This document shows, in pieces, positions 1 through 8,329 of a stretch of 36,988 nucleotides of DNA (its first letter is position 1; every line of letters starts with the position of its first letter). The stretch comes from Bacteroidetes bacterium HGW-Bacteroidetes-8 (GTDB lineage: Bacteria; Bacteroidota; Bacteroidia; Bacteroidales; UBA932): contig PHCZ01000014.1 of NCBI GenBank assembly GCA_002840895.1, forward strand, positions 1-36,988, written 5' to 3'. The notes below the pieces were generated by a model that worked only from the letters and a program-made list of their open reading frames with translations, was not told the DNA's origin and did no database searches. Both the position numbers and the translations under genes were made by a program.

Positions 1-35
1 TGTCTAAGTCCTGATTTACTTTGTTTTGTTTTCAT
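1..35 (-). CDS. IS3-like transposase OrfA, N-terminal fragment cut by the window edge
   Basis: Reading inward on the minus strand from the terminal repeat at 53-78, an ATG at 35-33 opens a frame coding MKTKQSKSGLR before the window ends. An ORF starting about 45 bases inside the element end, with a basic N-terminus, fits OrfA of IS3-family elements. Only eleven codons are visible, so the family call rests mainly on the neighbouring terminal repeat. It could equally be a short unrelated frame. Confidence 0.35.
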   Translation of the reverse strand, partial: MKTKQSKSGLR

Positions 36-52
36 AAATTAACACGGTTTTT

Positions 53-78
53 GTGTCAACTTTTTTCAGTACAAGACA
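53..78 (-). repeat. IS-like terminal inverted repeat, left side of window
   Basis: Read on the minus strand this 26-nt sequence starts TGTCTTGTACTGAAA and ends GTTGACAC. It matches 36915-36940 at 23 of 26 positions, in the opposite orientation. A TG start and a GTACTGA...GTTGAC core recall the ends of IS3-family (IS150-group) elements. The two copies may be the left and right ends of one IS type that lies just outside the window on both sides. No target-site duplication is obvious at 79-82. Confidence 0.5.
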
Positions 79-207
79 CGAACTGACAGTATTTTGTGAA
101 ACCCATTAATTATGAGACACTTGTAAATTGCATTTTTATGATTTTAGCAAATCGATATTTTTATATTACAGATATACAATTACTTACACATAATACTGTT
201 AGTTAAA

Positions 208-723
208 ATGCAAGGATATAGGGCAATAGACCCGATGGAGATTCCGGGGAATCTTATCAAACTTATAGCTAAGGAGTGGATGCTTGTAACTGCAGGCACC
301 AAAGAGAAGTTCAACACAATGACCGCGAACTGGGGCGGGGTAGGGTACCTTTGGAACAGACCGGTTGCCTTTGTTTTTGTACGCCCCGAAAGATTTACAT
401 ACAACTTTACTGAGGAGAATGAGAGTTTTACACTCTCATTTTATGATGAGAAATACCGAAATGCTCTAAATATATGCGGAGTAAAAAGCGGAAGAGATTG
501 TGATAAAATAAAGGAGGCAGCTCTTACACCAATTTTTACAAATAAAGGCCTCCCCGCATTTAGGGAGGCCAAAATTGTTTTAGAGGTTAGAAAAATCTAT
601 GCCGATATGCTCTCACAAGATGCTTTTTTAGATAAAGAACCAATTAAAAATCATTATCTTACAAAAGGCAATCTGCATAAATTATATATTGTGCAAATTG
701 AATCTGTGTGGGTAAAAGTTTGA
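208..723 (+). CDS. Flavin reductase-like (FMN-binding split-barrel) protein
   Basis: The 171-residue protein fits the flavin reductase-like family, small soluble FMN-binding proteins that act as NAD(P)H:flavin oxidoreductases or redox partners. The region at about residues 20-80 (MLVTAGTKEKFNTMTANWGG, then VAFVFVRPERFTYNF) matches the usual family opening, where a substrate-independent T/S-rich strand is followed by the flavin-contacting R-x-x-x-Y/F segment. There is no signal peptide, so it is cytoplasmic. Length is at the short end for the family. ATG at 208 is used; an in-frame ATG at 235 would remove nine residues. The gene stands alone and converges on the lipoprotein gene ending at 764. 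The physiological substrate cannot be told. Confidence 0.8.
   Translation: MQGYRAIDPMEIPGNLIKLIAKEWMLVTAGTKEKFNTMTANWGGVGYLWNRPVAFVFVRPERFTYNFTEENESFTLSFYDEKYRNALNICGVKSGRDCDKIKEAALTPIFTNKGLPAFREAKIVLEVRKIYADMLSQDAFLDKEPIKNHYLTKGNLHKLYIVQIESVWVKV
547..570 (-). terminator. Candidate intrinsic terminator embedded in the flavin reductase CDS
   Basis: GGCCTCCC (547-554) and GGGAGGCC (563-570) form a perfect 8-bp GC-rich stem with an 8-nt loop. On the minus strand it is followed by TTTATTTG. It lies about 195 bases beyond the stop of the minus-strand lipoprotein gene, so it could end that transcript inside the convergent neighbour. The T tract is imperfect and the hairpin may be only a coding coincidence. 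Confidence 0.35.
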
Positions 724-775
724 TAAGTTGATTAAAACTTTGATAAGTTGATTACAGCTTTGATCAATTAACTAC
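719..775. repeat. 20-bp tandem repeat spanning two convergent gene ends
   Basis: Units begin at 719 and 739 (TTTGATAAGTTGATTA core, 20 bp, three mismatches at the unit end), with a decayed third unit from 759. The flavin reductase stop (721-723) lies in the first unit and the lipoprotein stop (764-766, minus) in the third. Confidence 0.7.
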
Positions 776-1567
776 AAAATCCCACATATATTCAACTGAA
801 GGGGGGCAGGTTATTGTTATATCATCTGTCCCGCAGTCCCATCTTCTGTTTTTGTTTAAGTCAAGAAGAGCATTAGTACAAGACTCTGTTGACCCTGCTC
901 CTAACCTCCAGCTGAGAGTAACTGTTTTACCCGATTCAACAGTGAACCCACGAAGCTTCTCTCCGCCATTATCCACCTGAAATACTCCACCCACCAGCTT
1001 ATGGTTACCTTGCTCTGTAAAGTAGTTGGGAGCAACCCAGCTCTCATCGTTTTCGTTGCAGGGAGCGAAAGAGCTGCCCATAGTCTCAAGAAGTTCATAT
1101 TTAACTGTAGGGTTCGAATTTAGTGTAACAACGCGATAGCATCTGTTTTTAAAAGTAATCTTAATACTTCTATATGATCCAGCCGGTATCTCAACCGGTG
1201 GAAAAGTGTACTCTTCAAAATATTTCAGATCCTGATTTGTAACGGTTGTGAGTCTAACCCAGGTTAGATTATCTGTCCCTCCCGCTTTTACCTCACCTGT
1301 TGATACCCAAACATCCCCCACACAAAATTTTAGAGTAATCATAGTTGTCTGGGTAACATCTCCTGTCAGGTCCGGGTTTACGTATGGTGCCTGGAGAGAG
1401 TTAATTTGGGGGTTGCTCAAAGCTTTTTGCAGATTGCTTTGAGACTTAAGGACAACAGGATTAACCATTCTAAACTGGATAGTTCCAACCCCACCTCCAT
1501 CTTTGCTGCAGGTGCAACAAATTGCTAAGATTGAAGCTATTATAAAAATTTGCAAAAAAGTTTTCAT
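764..1567 (-). CDS. Exported lipoprotein of unknown function, possibly DUF4382-like
   Basis: The start is taken at 1567 (MKTFLQIFIIASILAICCTC), which gives a proper signal sequence; a further 13 codons upstream are in frame but would bury it. A cysteine cluster at residues 17, 18 and 20 supplies an unusual lipobox. The mature 245 or so residues are beta-rich; the stretches ITLKFCVGDVWVSTGEV and PPVEIPAGSYRSIKI resemble the strand pattern of DUF4382-type surface lipoproteins, but this is a weak match. A late DLNKNRRWDCGTDD segment looks like a calcium-loop-type turn. It is 60 bases downstream of the 885-residue gene and may be co-transcribed with it. Function not known. Confidence 0.75.
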   Translation of the reverse strand: MKTFLQIFIIASILAICCTCSKDGGGVGTIQFRMVNPVVLKSQSNLQKALSNPQINSLQAPYVNPDLTGDVTQTTMITLKFCVGDVWVSTGEVKAGGTDNLTWVRLTTVTNQDLKYFEEYTFPPVEIPAGSYRSIKITFKNRCYRVVTLNSNPTVKYELLETMGSSFAPCNENDESWVAPNYFTEQGNHKLVGGVFQVDNGGEKLRGFTVESGKTVTLSWRLGAGSTESCTNALLDLNKNRRWDCGTDDITITCPPSVEYMWDFVVN

Positions 1568-1597
1568 ACGATATGCATATTTATTAAATGCCTGATT

Positions 1598-1630
1598 ATC
1601 AATCAAGCCCTACGATGCTTGGCAAGGTTA
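1598..1630 (+). repeat. 33-nt dispersed direct repeat, copy 1
   Basis: This copy begins ATCAATCAAG and ends CTTGGCAAGGTTA. Its last three bases are the minus-strand stop codon of the gene ending at 1628. It is a direct repeat of 15947-15979 (4 mismatches in 33) and 12711-12743 (7 mismatches). The surrounding sequence is not otherwise related to the other copies. Confidence 0.75.
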
Positions 1631-4285
1631 CAACAAAATATCTTTTGTCATATTGATCTGAGCAGTTGAGTGGTCTTTGTCGTAGTCGAATACCATATCG
1701 CCACTCTTTTTGACCAGCTCTACGTGGTTAAGTTTGAACCACACAACCATCTTACCTACCAAAACACCGGTGAGAACCTGAACGGTAAGGTTGCCGTTGG
1801 ATTGCTGCACAATGTTAATATTGGCGTTGTTTTTTACACGTATCTGATCGAAGTAGATATCCTTTCCGTTTTGAGTCTGGATTGAGATTACACCATTGCT
1901 GTTTTTTACAAAGTTGATCATTCCAAGATTCCTGTATAGATTTGGGCAGTTTTTGCTGAATATTGGGTTGTATTTGTCCAGAGTACCCCTTGCATCGTTT
2001 CCTGAGAGGGTTGCCCCCATATTTTTAACCAAAAGGATCGCTGCAAAAAGACCTGCAATACCTTTATCGGTATTGTCCATAACCATTGCATCTGTCTCTT
2101 TTTTTAGCATCTCAGGTGTTGCAGCAACAGCAGCGCTGGCATACTCAGCCTTTGCAACCTCCGGAGTAGAGGAGAAGACTCTATTTACAATTCCGTTGTA
2201 GACAATATTCCCGTCACCCTCTGCAAAAAGCCCGTAACCTTTGAAATCTACAGGTGCAAAAGTGCGGGTGAGTCCAAGACTCGCTCCACCGGTATTATAG
2301 GTAGCGCTAAAGGCAATAGGCGCATTTCCCGGAATTGTGTCCAGGTTTAACTTAGACAACCATTTCACCGCTCCACTCTTACTGATGCAGGCAACAAAAG
2401 CATCCTGAGAGCCCGGGTTTGAACTCAATCTTGAACCACCAAGTGAGAGGTTGCCACGGAAAGAGCCTGCCACATAAACATCATCCCCTTTGCCTGCTGC
2501 AACAGAGATTCCGACGCTATTCCCGGTTGACTCCATTGGCAATACCCAAACTGCATTATCACCACTCATCCGTCCAACAAATCCCCGGTTAAGTTCTCCT
2601 GCGTTAGGTAGTATTTTCCCTGCAAATGAGGCGATTCCGGTATAAAACCCGGTCAGAACAGTTGACCCGTCTGAGAGGTATGATAGGTTCCTGAGGTTAC
2701 TTCCGGGATAGCATCCACTCTCCTGTACAGCAGACCAAATCTGGTTCTCCCTCTCTGAGGCACCCCTTATGTTATTCATTGGAATCACAATAGGTGAAGA
2801 TTCACGATACTGAGGCATTGCGCTCCCCACAGGAGCACCAAAGTATGTGGGATCTGCAATTACGTATCGAGTTTTATTGATGTTGATATGATCTCCCTCA
2901 ACCAATGAGGAGAACCTGACGGCAGTTGCCATATGGTCCGGGAACTCTACACCAACCATATCGAGTCCAACTAGATCTCTTACCAGATATGAGAAGAGTA
3001 CCGAACGATCTTCGCAATCGCTATATGGGTAGAAGAGCAGCTCCTCTGCAAAGAAGAACTTTTCGTATCCAAATTGCTCAATATCAGTTTTATATTTAAA
3101 AGAGTTCTGGGTAAAGCTAAGCAGGAACTCAACAGCTTGCTGTTCGCTCATCTCCGAGATAATTGGTTTAAGTGATGCTGCAATAGACTCTTTAGCCTGA
3201 ACAGATACTGCAGCATTGAAGTAGACAGGCATCTCAAGCTGTGGATAATCTTTGTAAAGATCTACCAACCCCTGGTCATAGTTGACCAATATACTGTATT
3301 GTTTGTCTTTGTGAGTGAAGTCAAGATTTTTGGCAGAGAGCTTTCCTCCCAGATTCATTGGAGAGTAGATGTTGAAATCTATAACTTTGCCTGCTGTGAG
3401 AAAGTCACGGTCATAAGTTCTTATACTGCTTCCGGTGGAGTTTGTCACTATATACAGGTACTTGTCTCCCTCTTTGAGAAACTTCATCCCATAGACACTA
3501 TTATATGAAGGCAAAAGCAGTAGCAGATTGCCATTAGATTCAAACCCTATTCTTACCCCATATCCGCTCCTAACCATCATAAACCAGGTAGAGAGAATCT
3601 CTCCCTCTCTGTTGCCGGGGTAGAGAGATTGTGCAACCTTGTTAACCAAAAGATAGTAACAGTAGTCATTTAGATTCATATTTGCTTTATGAACAGAGAG
3701 TTGCTCAATAAGAGATGAGTATCCAGAAGCACTTGCCCTCTCCCAGTATGCAGATATTGCCTTCTCACCTGAAACGCCAAAGAGATTTACATCAAAGGCA
3801 GGGTCGTAGCTAAGATAGATAGGAACACCATAAAAGTTAACTCTTGCATTTGCAAGATCAAGAGAGTTGTTAACCGATTTCATTACCGGAGGGCTTACAA
3901 AGGGAGCCTTTGTCGGAACCGAAGATACAACTGTTTTTACCGGAGTGAGATTGGCTGCCTTTTTTGAGATAGCCCCCATCTCCTCTCTTTTAAAATCAGG
4001 AATAACAGCAGGTTTAGGTTTGGATGCTCTCTTCTCTGCAGCGTAGGCGTTGTAGGCTTTCCACTCTTTGTTGAGATACTCTTTATACTCCTTATCCTGT
4101 TTATTAAGGTAGTCGTTGATCTCTTTAGCCATCCTTGCTATATATATCTGCTCCTGCTGGACGAATTTCTTAAAATCTTCAATCTCTTTTTTCCTGTACT
4201 CTTCGTAAGTCTGCGCTTTGAGAGGCATATATCCGCAGATACACAGAGTAATTAAAACAGAGAGATTTTTTAATATTTTTTTCAT
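1628..4285 (-). CDS. Exported transglutaminase-like protein with coiled coil and propeller-like C-terminus
   Basis: The 885-residue protein has a signal peptide (residues 1-25, ending LKAQ). A lysine/glutamate-rich helical segment (about 28-90) is probably a coiled coil. A transglutaminase-like catalytic core follows: Cys424 in YSDCEDRSVL, His451 in FPDHMATAV and Asp478 in VIADPTY, in the expected order and spacing. After residue about 520 come repeated beta segments of the type GDDVYVAGSFRG and GSQDAFVACISKSGAVKW, which recall SBBP-type beta-propeller repeats. Such periplasmic proteins may act as peptidases or protein cross-linkers; the substrate is unknown. Its start overlaps the upstream stop by four bases (ATGA), so it is translationally coupled to the 344-residue gene. 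It is the last member of the 11565-to-1628 cluster. Confidence 0.8.
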   Translation of the reverse strand: MKKILKNLSVLITLCICGYMPLKAQTYEEYRKKEIEDFKKFVQQEQIYIARMAKEINDYLNKQDKEYKEYLNKEWKAYNAYAAEKRASKPKPAVIPDFKREEMGAISKKAANLTPVKTVVSSVPTKAPFVSPPVMKSVNNSLDLANARVNFYGVPIYLSYDPAFDVNLFGVSGEKAISAYWERASASGYSSLIEQLSVHKANMNLNDYCYYLLVNKVAQSLYPGNREGEILSTWFMMVRSGYGVRIGFESNGNLLLLLPSYNSVYGMKFLKEGDKYLYIVTNSTGSSIRTYDRDFLTAGKVIDFNIYSPMNLGGKLSAKNLDFTHKDKQYSILVNYDQGLVDLYKDYPQLEMPVYFNAAVSVQAKESIAASLKPIISEMSEQQAVEFLLSFTQNSFKYKTDIEQFGYEKFFFAEELLFYPYSDCEDRSVLFSYLVRDLVGLDMVGVEFPDHMATAVRFSSLVEGDHININKTRYVIADPTYFGAPVGSAMPQYRESSPIVIPMNNIRGASERENQIWSAVQESGCYPGSNLRNLSYLSDGSTVLTGFYTGIASFAGKILPNAGELNRGFVGRMSGDNAVWVLPMESTGNSVGISVAAGKGDDVYVAGSFRGNLSLGGSRLSSNPGSQDAFVACISKSGAVKWLSKLNLDTIPGNAPIAFSATYNTGGASLGLTRTFAPVDFKGYGLFAEGDGNIVYNGIVNRVFSSTPEVAKAEYASAAVAATPEMLKKETDAMVMDNTDKGIAGLFAAILLVKNMGATLSGNDARGTLDKYNPIFSKNCPNLYRNLGMINFVKNSNGVISIQTQNGKDIYFDQIRVKNNANINIVQQSNGNLTVQVLTGVLVGKMVVWFKLNHVELVKKSGDMVFDYDKDHSTAQINMTKDILL

Positions 4286-5316
4286 TTATCACTCGTGTTT
4301 ATTTGTTCTATTTGGATAATTGGATAAAGCCTGTCCGAAACCAGGACCAGCTTTTTAAGCTTAGATCTTACCGTGTTGCTCTCTGCAGTACGGCTAAGGT
4401 GCTTTATATGTTTGCTGTAGCTGTCGGTAACCTGACTCACGGAAGGGTTGCCATAGTCCAGTACACCTGCAATCTGCCAAAGTAGGGCAGTCATAAATGC
4501 AGGCCAGAGCCCCTCCACAGTGGTTACACCAACAGCACCATCCAGATTGGGTTGCTCAATTTGTGAGCCCCTCTCCGGAGAGTAGAAGAATTTTAGATTT
4601 TGTCTTGAACTCTTTACTCCGTTGAAGGATCCAGTAATGGTATACCAAATATTATTAAATGAGTAGACCTCATATTTCTCCTCGCCGGGTCTCTCTCCCG
4701 GGTAGTTGTGCGGATATGAGTGATAGTTTGTTCTGTATATATGTTGACCCCTTTCAAGAATGTTCTCAATATGGTAAAGAGAGCACTCAAATTTTAGTCT
4801 CCCCGGTTTTGGAAGAGTCTCCTGTGTTTCCGGCAGAATCTCGGCAAAAAGGATAGTCTCCCCACTGGAGAGAATATAGGAGGAGATCAGTTTCAGACTG
4901 ATAGTCTGCGGAATTCCGGCCTCAATATTATACATCTCTTCGTATCTGGAGACCTTGGTAACACTTGTCTCCCTTTGAGAACTGAAAAATTCTGCAACCA
5001 TATTAACTTTTACCTGCTCCTGCAGTGCAGCCACCATATGTGCTCTTAACCACGCCTGATTAAACCCTGTTAAAGAGTCGTTTTTTGGATCTGATATTCC
5101 AACAACCACCCTCTTCTGCTCGTCAAAAGGGGTGCAAAACTCCTTTGGAAGAAATGATTTTACCGTAATCGGTATCTCATCTGCATTTTTGCCGGTGAGA
5201 GAGTTGCTGTTCTGGGCAGATATTGAGGGGCACAAAAAGAGAGTGCACAGAGTGAGTGTCAAAAAAGTGACAAGAGGTGCAGATATTGTCAAATAATATA
5301 TGCGTAAACTTTTCAT
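4282..5316 (-). CDS. Exported protein with an LPP20/FlgT-like segment
   Basis: The 344-residue protein has a long N-terminal hydrophobic stretch ending SISAQ (residues 1-35). Residues about 66-110 read RVVVGISDP, then an alanine-rich helix (WLRAHMVAALQEQVKVNM). That is the strand-G-x-S followed by regularly spaced alanines seen in LPP20/FlgT-like domains. Other cluster members carry the same pattern, so it may be a distant relative, though this is inference. The rest has no recognisable domain. Its last four bases overlap the start of the transglutaminase-like gene. A hairpin at 5369-5389 in the 97-base upstream gap may reduce its expression relative to the genes before it. Confidence 0.7.
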   Translation of the reverse strand: MKSLRIYYLTISAPLVTFLTLTLCTLFLCPSISAQNSNSLTGKNADEIPITVKSFLPKEFCTPFDEQKRVVVGISDPKNDSLTGFNQAWLRAHMVAALQEQVKVNMVAEFFSSQRETSVTKVSRYEEMYNIEAGIPQTISLKLISSYILSSGETILFAEILPETQETLPKPGRLKFECSLYHIENILERGQHIYRTNYHSYPHNYPGERPGEEKYEVYSFNNIWYTITGSFNGVKSSRQNLKFFYSPERGSQIEQPNLDGAVGVTTVEGLWPAFMTALLWQIAGVLDYGNPSVSQVTDSYSKHIKHLSRTAESNTVRSKLKKLVLVSDRLYPIIQIEQINTSDK

Positions 5317-5368
5317 CTTATACTAATTAGCTAATGATTAGTGAGATGCGTTTCCAAATAATAAACCA

Positions 5369-5389
5369 CACCGGCAATAGATGCCGGTG
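5369..5389 (-). terminator. Candidate intrinsic terminator/attenuator between operon genes
   Basis: CACCGGCA (5369-5376) and TGCCGGTG (5382-5389) form a perfect 8-bp stem with a 5-nt loop. On the minus strand it is followed by TGGTTTATTATTT. It lies 24 bases after the LPP20-like lipoprotein gene and before the 344-residue gene, so it may partly end transcription and split the cluster into two expression levels. Confidence 0.55.
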
Positions 5390-5413
5390 CAGTTTGTCGA
5401 GGCAATAGGGTAA

Positions 5414-5983
5414 CTATTTTCCCAGTTTGCTCATCTCCTCTTCAAAGGTTTTTTTGAATTTCTCGTAGTCATAATCTACTTTAAGAAACTCATCCCTTGA
5501 AAATCTGTTGTTGATTGATGTAAGAATCTCCGGGCCACCAAGTTCTACACAAATATAAGTTTTGTAGTTGCCATCTTTTGTTTTGGTCATCTGCTCACAA
5601 ACGGTTCTTGTGCCAATGAGAGTCTGGCTTACAACCTCTCTGCTTAGCCCCTCATATCTGTTGCTAAGATCCTCTTTGTTATTGTGGGTAGAAGATTTAA
5701 CATAGTTGTCAATCACACTTTTAACTGTGGTCTCGATTTGAGCTGCCAAACCTGCTCTTGCATCGCTCATAGCTTTTTTCTTGGAGGTCATTTGATCCAT
5801 ACTGGTTCCGATAGCTGTGAAGCGAAGAGCTGTAGCATCACTCAGATACTGAGGCCCGCTGCAGTACATCTCAACAAGTTTCTCATCCGGAACAGCTGCT
5901 TTTGGCGCGCCGCACGATGTAACGGCAATAATAACTACTGCAATTACCATTGTAGCCATTAAAAATTGAGCAATTTTTTTCAT
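5414..5983 (-). CDS. LPP20-family-like lipoprotein
   Basis: The 189-residue protein has a signal sequence with lipobox AVTSC (Cys24), predicting attachment to the outer membrane. Residues about 52-95 contain LRFTAIGTS followed by a long alanine-rich helix (AMSDARAGLAAQIETTVKSV), the hallmark of the LPP20 domain known from Helicobacter Lpp20 and the flagellar outer-membrane protein FlgP. The C-terminus is charged and helical. It lies 33 bases after the 430-residue gene, which carries a similar segment, so the two may be related partners. No flagellar gene is present here, so a motility role is unlikely. Family assignment rests on pattern reading, not a database search. Confidence 0.75.
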   Translation of the reverse strand: MKKIAQFLMATMVIAVVIIAVTSCGAPKAAVPDEKLVEMYCSGPQYLSDATALRFTAIGTSMDQMTSKKKAMSDARAGLAAQIETTVKSVIDNYVKSSTHNNKEDLSNRYEGLSREVVSQTLIGTRTVCEQMTKTKDGNYKTYICVELGGPEILTSINNRFSRDEFLKVDYDYEKFKKTFEEEMSKLGK

Positions 5984-6016
5984 AATGATAAAGTTTTTAG
6001 GTTATTGGGACATTTT

Positions 6017-7309
6017 TTACCAATCGGTATTGTATGCTTGGTTGTAAATTCTATAAGAGCCACTCTCTCCGCTCGTATTATTTATATACTGGATAAAACC
6101 GTTCATCTGAACAACTGTTTTTCCGAGAGAGCTGCTCTGAGCAATATTTACAGGGGTCTCAACTACCAGGCTAAGGTTGTGAATACCTTTGCCGGAGAAG
6201 CTCTTATTTACATTATCAACTATTATTTGAGGTAATCCTTTGAATTCAAGAATAACTTTTGTCACTGTAAACGGAGCATCTGTTTTAGAGGATATTGCAA
6301 TGTCTACTTTAGCGCGTGCAACAGAATCCAAGTCAAGTTTCTCCTTTCTGAAACCTATAGCCTGACTCACAAAGATGTCAACTTTTGTCTGATTGATATC
6401 GAAGTAGAATACCTTCTCTACATTATTGCTGCCAAAACGGTAACGAACTACAACACTGTTTTTAAGATCACCATAACACTCCGAGTAGTCATACTTAATG
6501 TTCCAAACCCCCTGATAGTGGTCTGTTCCGGTGAACTTAGCACACTCGCTTCGTACAATAGGCTTTTTAACGGTGGTTATCACCCTCGAGCCAAGTTTTA
6601 GTACATATCTTACGGTTCCAAGAGTGCTTCCGGCATCGGAGAGCTCAATTGAAGAGAGCATAGAGTTGTATCTGCGAATTGCCAGATTTGCAACATCTCT
6701 GCGGCCATCCATAAAGTAATCTGCAAGAATCCGGAGTTCGCCAATAAGGGACTCAATCTCCTCGACACTTGAGGGGTAGAAATTCTCTGCAGCCAGCCTC
6801 TCAAGCTTTGCAGTCAGCTCTTCATCCCGCAGTTTAAATTCAAAAGCGAGCCGGTTCATATCCACTACCGGAAACGGATACCTTATGTGGTATGCATATT
6901 GGGTACCCAACTCTCTGGACTGTAACTTCTCCCAATAAAACCCCTCTGCCTGGGCAAGTGAAATCCCTTGCAGGAAAGGAACTTTTTGAGACTCAGAAGT
7001 TGTGTTGGAAGAGAAGGTCTCAAGAAACATAAAGACATTTTTTCTGTTGGATACCTCCTCGGTGCGGATGTTTGTGTTGGTTTTAACATTTACAGCTATC
7101 GCCTCTACAATGCTCTCCTTAATCATCATCAGAGCCTGTTGCCGGGCAAGATCCAGGGTTGCTCCGGTCCCCACCACAATTACATAATCTTTCTCCAGCC
7201 CATTCACCCACTTTGGCTTAGGACCGCTCTTCTCTAATACCTTATCCTGTCCGCTAACGAAAAGAGGAATGAGAGATAGTAGAATGAAATATAATACCTT
7301 GGTTTTCAT
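6017..7309 (-). CDS. Exported LPP20-like domain protein
   Basis: The start is set at 7309 (MKTKVLYFILLSLIPLFVSG), giving a clean signal peptide and a 430-residue protein; the longer frame to 7393 runs into the upstream gene. The upstream stop is one base away, so translation is probably coupled. Residues 33-71 read PKWVNGLEKDYVIVVGTG, then an alanine-spaced helix (LARQQALMMIKESIVEAI), a clear LPP20-like signature. A helical middle (about 170-220) and a beta-rich C-terminal half follow (VVVRYRFGSNNVEKVFYFDI and later). Likely periplasmic and part of the same assembly as the LPP20-like lipoprotein. The exact role is unknown. Confidence 0.75.
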   Translation of the reverse strand: MKTKVLYFILLSLIPLFVSGQDKVLEKSGPKPKWVNGLEKDYVIVVGTGATLDLARQQALMMIKESIVEAIAVNVKTNTNIRTEEVSNRKNVFMFLETFSSNTTSESQKVPFLQGISLAQAEGFYWEKLQSRELGTQYAYHIRYPFPVVDMNRLAFEFKLRDEELTAKLERLAAENFYPSSVEEIESLIGELRILADYFMDGRRDVANLAIRRYNSMLSSIELSDAGSTLGTVRYVLKLGSRVITTVKKPIVRSECAKFTGTDHYQGVWNIKYDYSECYGDLKNSVVVRYRFGSNNVEKVFYFDINQTKVDIFVSQAIGFRKEKLDLDSVARAKVDIAISSKTDAPFTVTKVILEFKGLPQIIVDNVNKSFSGKGIHNLSLVVETPVNIAQSSSLGKTVVQMNGFIQYINNTSGESGSYRIYNQAYNTDW

Positions 7310-7310
7310 A

Positions 7311-8282
7311 TTAGTAACGATTTCTATATAACCAACCCCAGTTATAGTTGTAGTTATTCCAGTAGGTTGCCATTGCCCAAGCAACGGCAACATCTCTCTT
7401 AGCCTTGATTATCAGACGCTCTGTCTCTACTGCATCGTCGTAACGCTTCATTTTGAAGCCCCATACATTGGCACCGTCTGCAATCATCTTTTTGGTTATG
7501 ACATCTACAAGCTTGGTTGCATCCTGGTAGCAGGACATATCCGGAGTTATCATTGCCAGATTTTGAGCGGCAAGATCTGCATCCATATTAGCCCAGGCTG
7601 CTCTGGCAGCAGACATATACTGAGTGCATTTGTAATCTGCATAATTTTTATAGATATCTACAGAGAGATCCATACACCTGTCATAACACTCGCGGCAAAC
7701 ATCCGGAACGCTCATCAGATAGAAGAGAGCCTCCTCGTACTGCTTCATACCGGAGAGTGATTGAGCCTTCTTTATAATGGCATCACACTGTGAGTTATAG
7801 TACTCAATAATCTTATTTTTGCCGTTCTCGATAAACCCCTTGAACTGGCCTGCCCTGGCGTTTACATTGCGAATTCCGGAGATGTAGGCTTTGTCTTCTG
7901 TCTGCCCCACACCCTTTGCAGCCATTGTGGTCTGAACAAAGATTGTCTGATTGATTGCATCCACAATGTAGAAGGTGATCTCCATATTGAGAGCAATCAT
8001 TGGTGGGGCGGTGGGGGTCACATCCTTTGTGAGGATATTAACCATCGGAACTATACAAAATCTAGGATCAAGACCACCTGCGCCAAGACCGTTGATGGTA
8101 GCTATCTGCATCATCTTGTTCTCCAGCAGTTGTCTGGCAGATTGAGGTATGTTCTCTGCCATATCCGGAACCATTACAGCGAGTGCAATTCTACCCAGAT
8201 CGTCACTTTTCCCTAAAGTATTCTGGGCAATACCGCTCTTAATGGTAATGAAGATAAGCAGTAGTATAAAAATTTTTTTCAT
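7311..8282 (-). CDS. Exported protein with CsgG-like N-terminal half and helical repeats
   Basis: The 323-residue protein has a signal peptide ending SGIAQ. Residues 31-120 (RIALAVMVPDM, then a helix, then MEITFYIVDAINQTIFVQ) follow the strand-helix-strand order of CsgG/FlgO-type periplasmic domains, where a leading beta strand is followed later by a conserved D-A-x-T/N turn. Residues about 150-265 are helical with paired cysteines and resemble tetratricopeptide-type repeats (KKAQSLSGMKQYEEALFYLM). The tail ends in a tyrosine/asparagine/tryptophan-rich stretch. It sits 47 bases after the DUF6175-like gene and one base before the LPP20-like gene. No enzyme motif is seen; a structural or adaptor role is inferred. 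Confidence 0.7.
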   Translation of the reverse strand: MKKIFILLLIFITIKSGIAQNTLGKSDDLGRIALAVMVPDMAENIPQSARQLLENKMMQIATINGLGAGGLDPRFCIVPMVNILTKDVTPTAPPMIALNMEITFYIVDAINQTIFVQTTMAAKGVGQTEDKAYISGIRNVNARAGQFKGFIENGKNKIIEYYNSQCDAIIKKAQSLSGMKQYEEALFYLMSVPDVCRECYDRCMDLSVDIYKNYADYKCTQYMSAARAAWANMDADLAAQNLAMITPDMSCYQDATKLVDVITKKMIADGANVWGFKMKRYDDAVETERLIIKAKRDVAVAWAMATYWNNYNYNWGWLYRNRY

Positions 8283-8329
8283 TCCTAATTGATTTAAAAT
8301 AGTTTAAATGCTTCTTTTCCGGCAGTTTG

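Noticed and set aside
5414-7309. LPP20-like genes as flagellar components
   Set aside because: No flagellar structural or motor gene lies in the window, and Bacteroidota of this type generally lack flagella.
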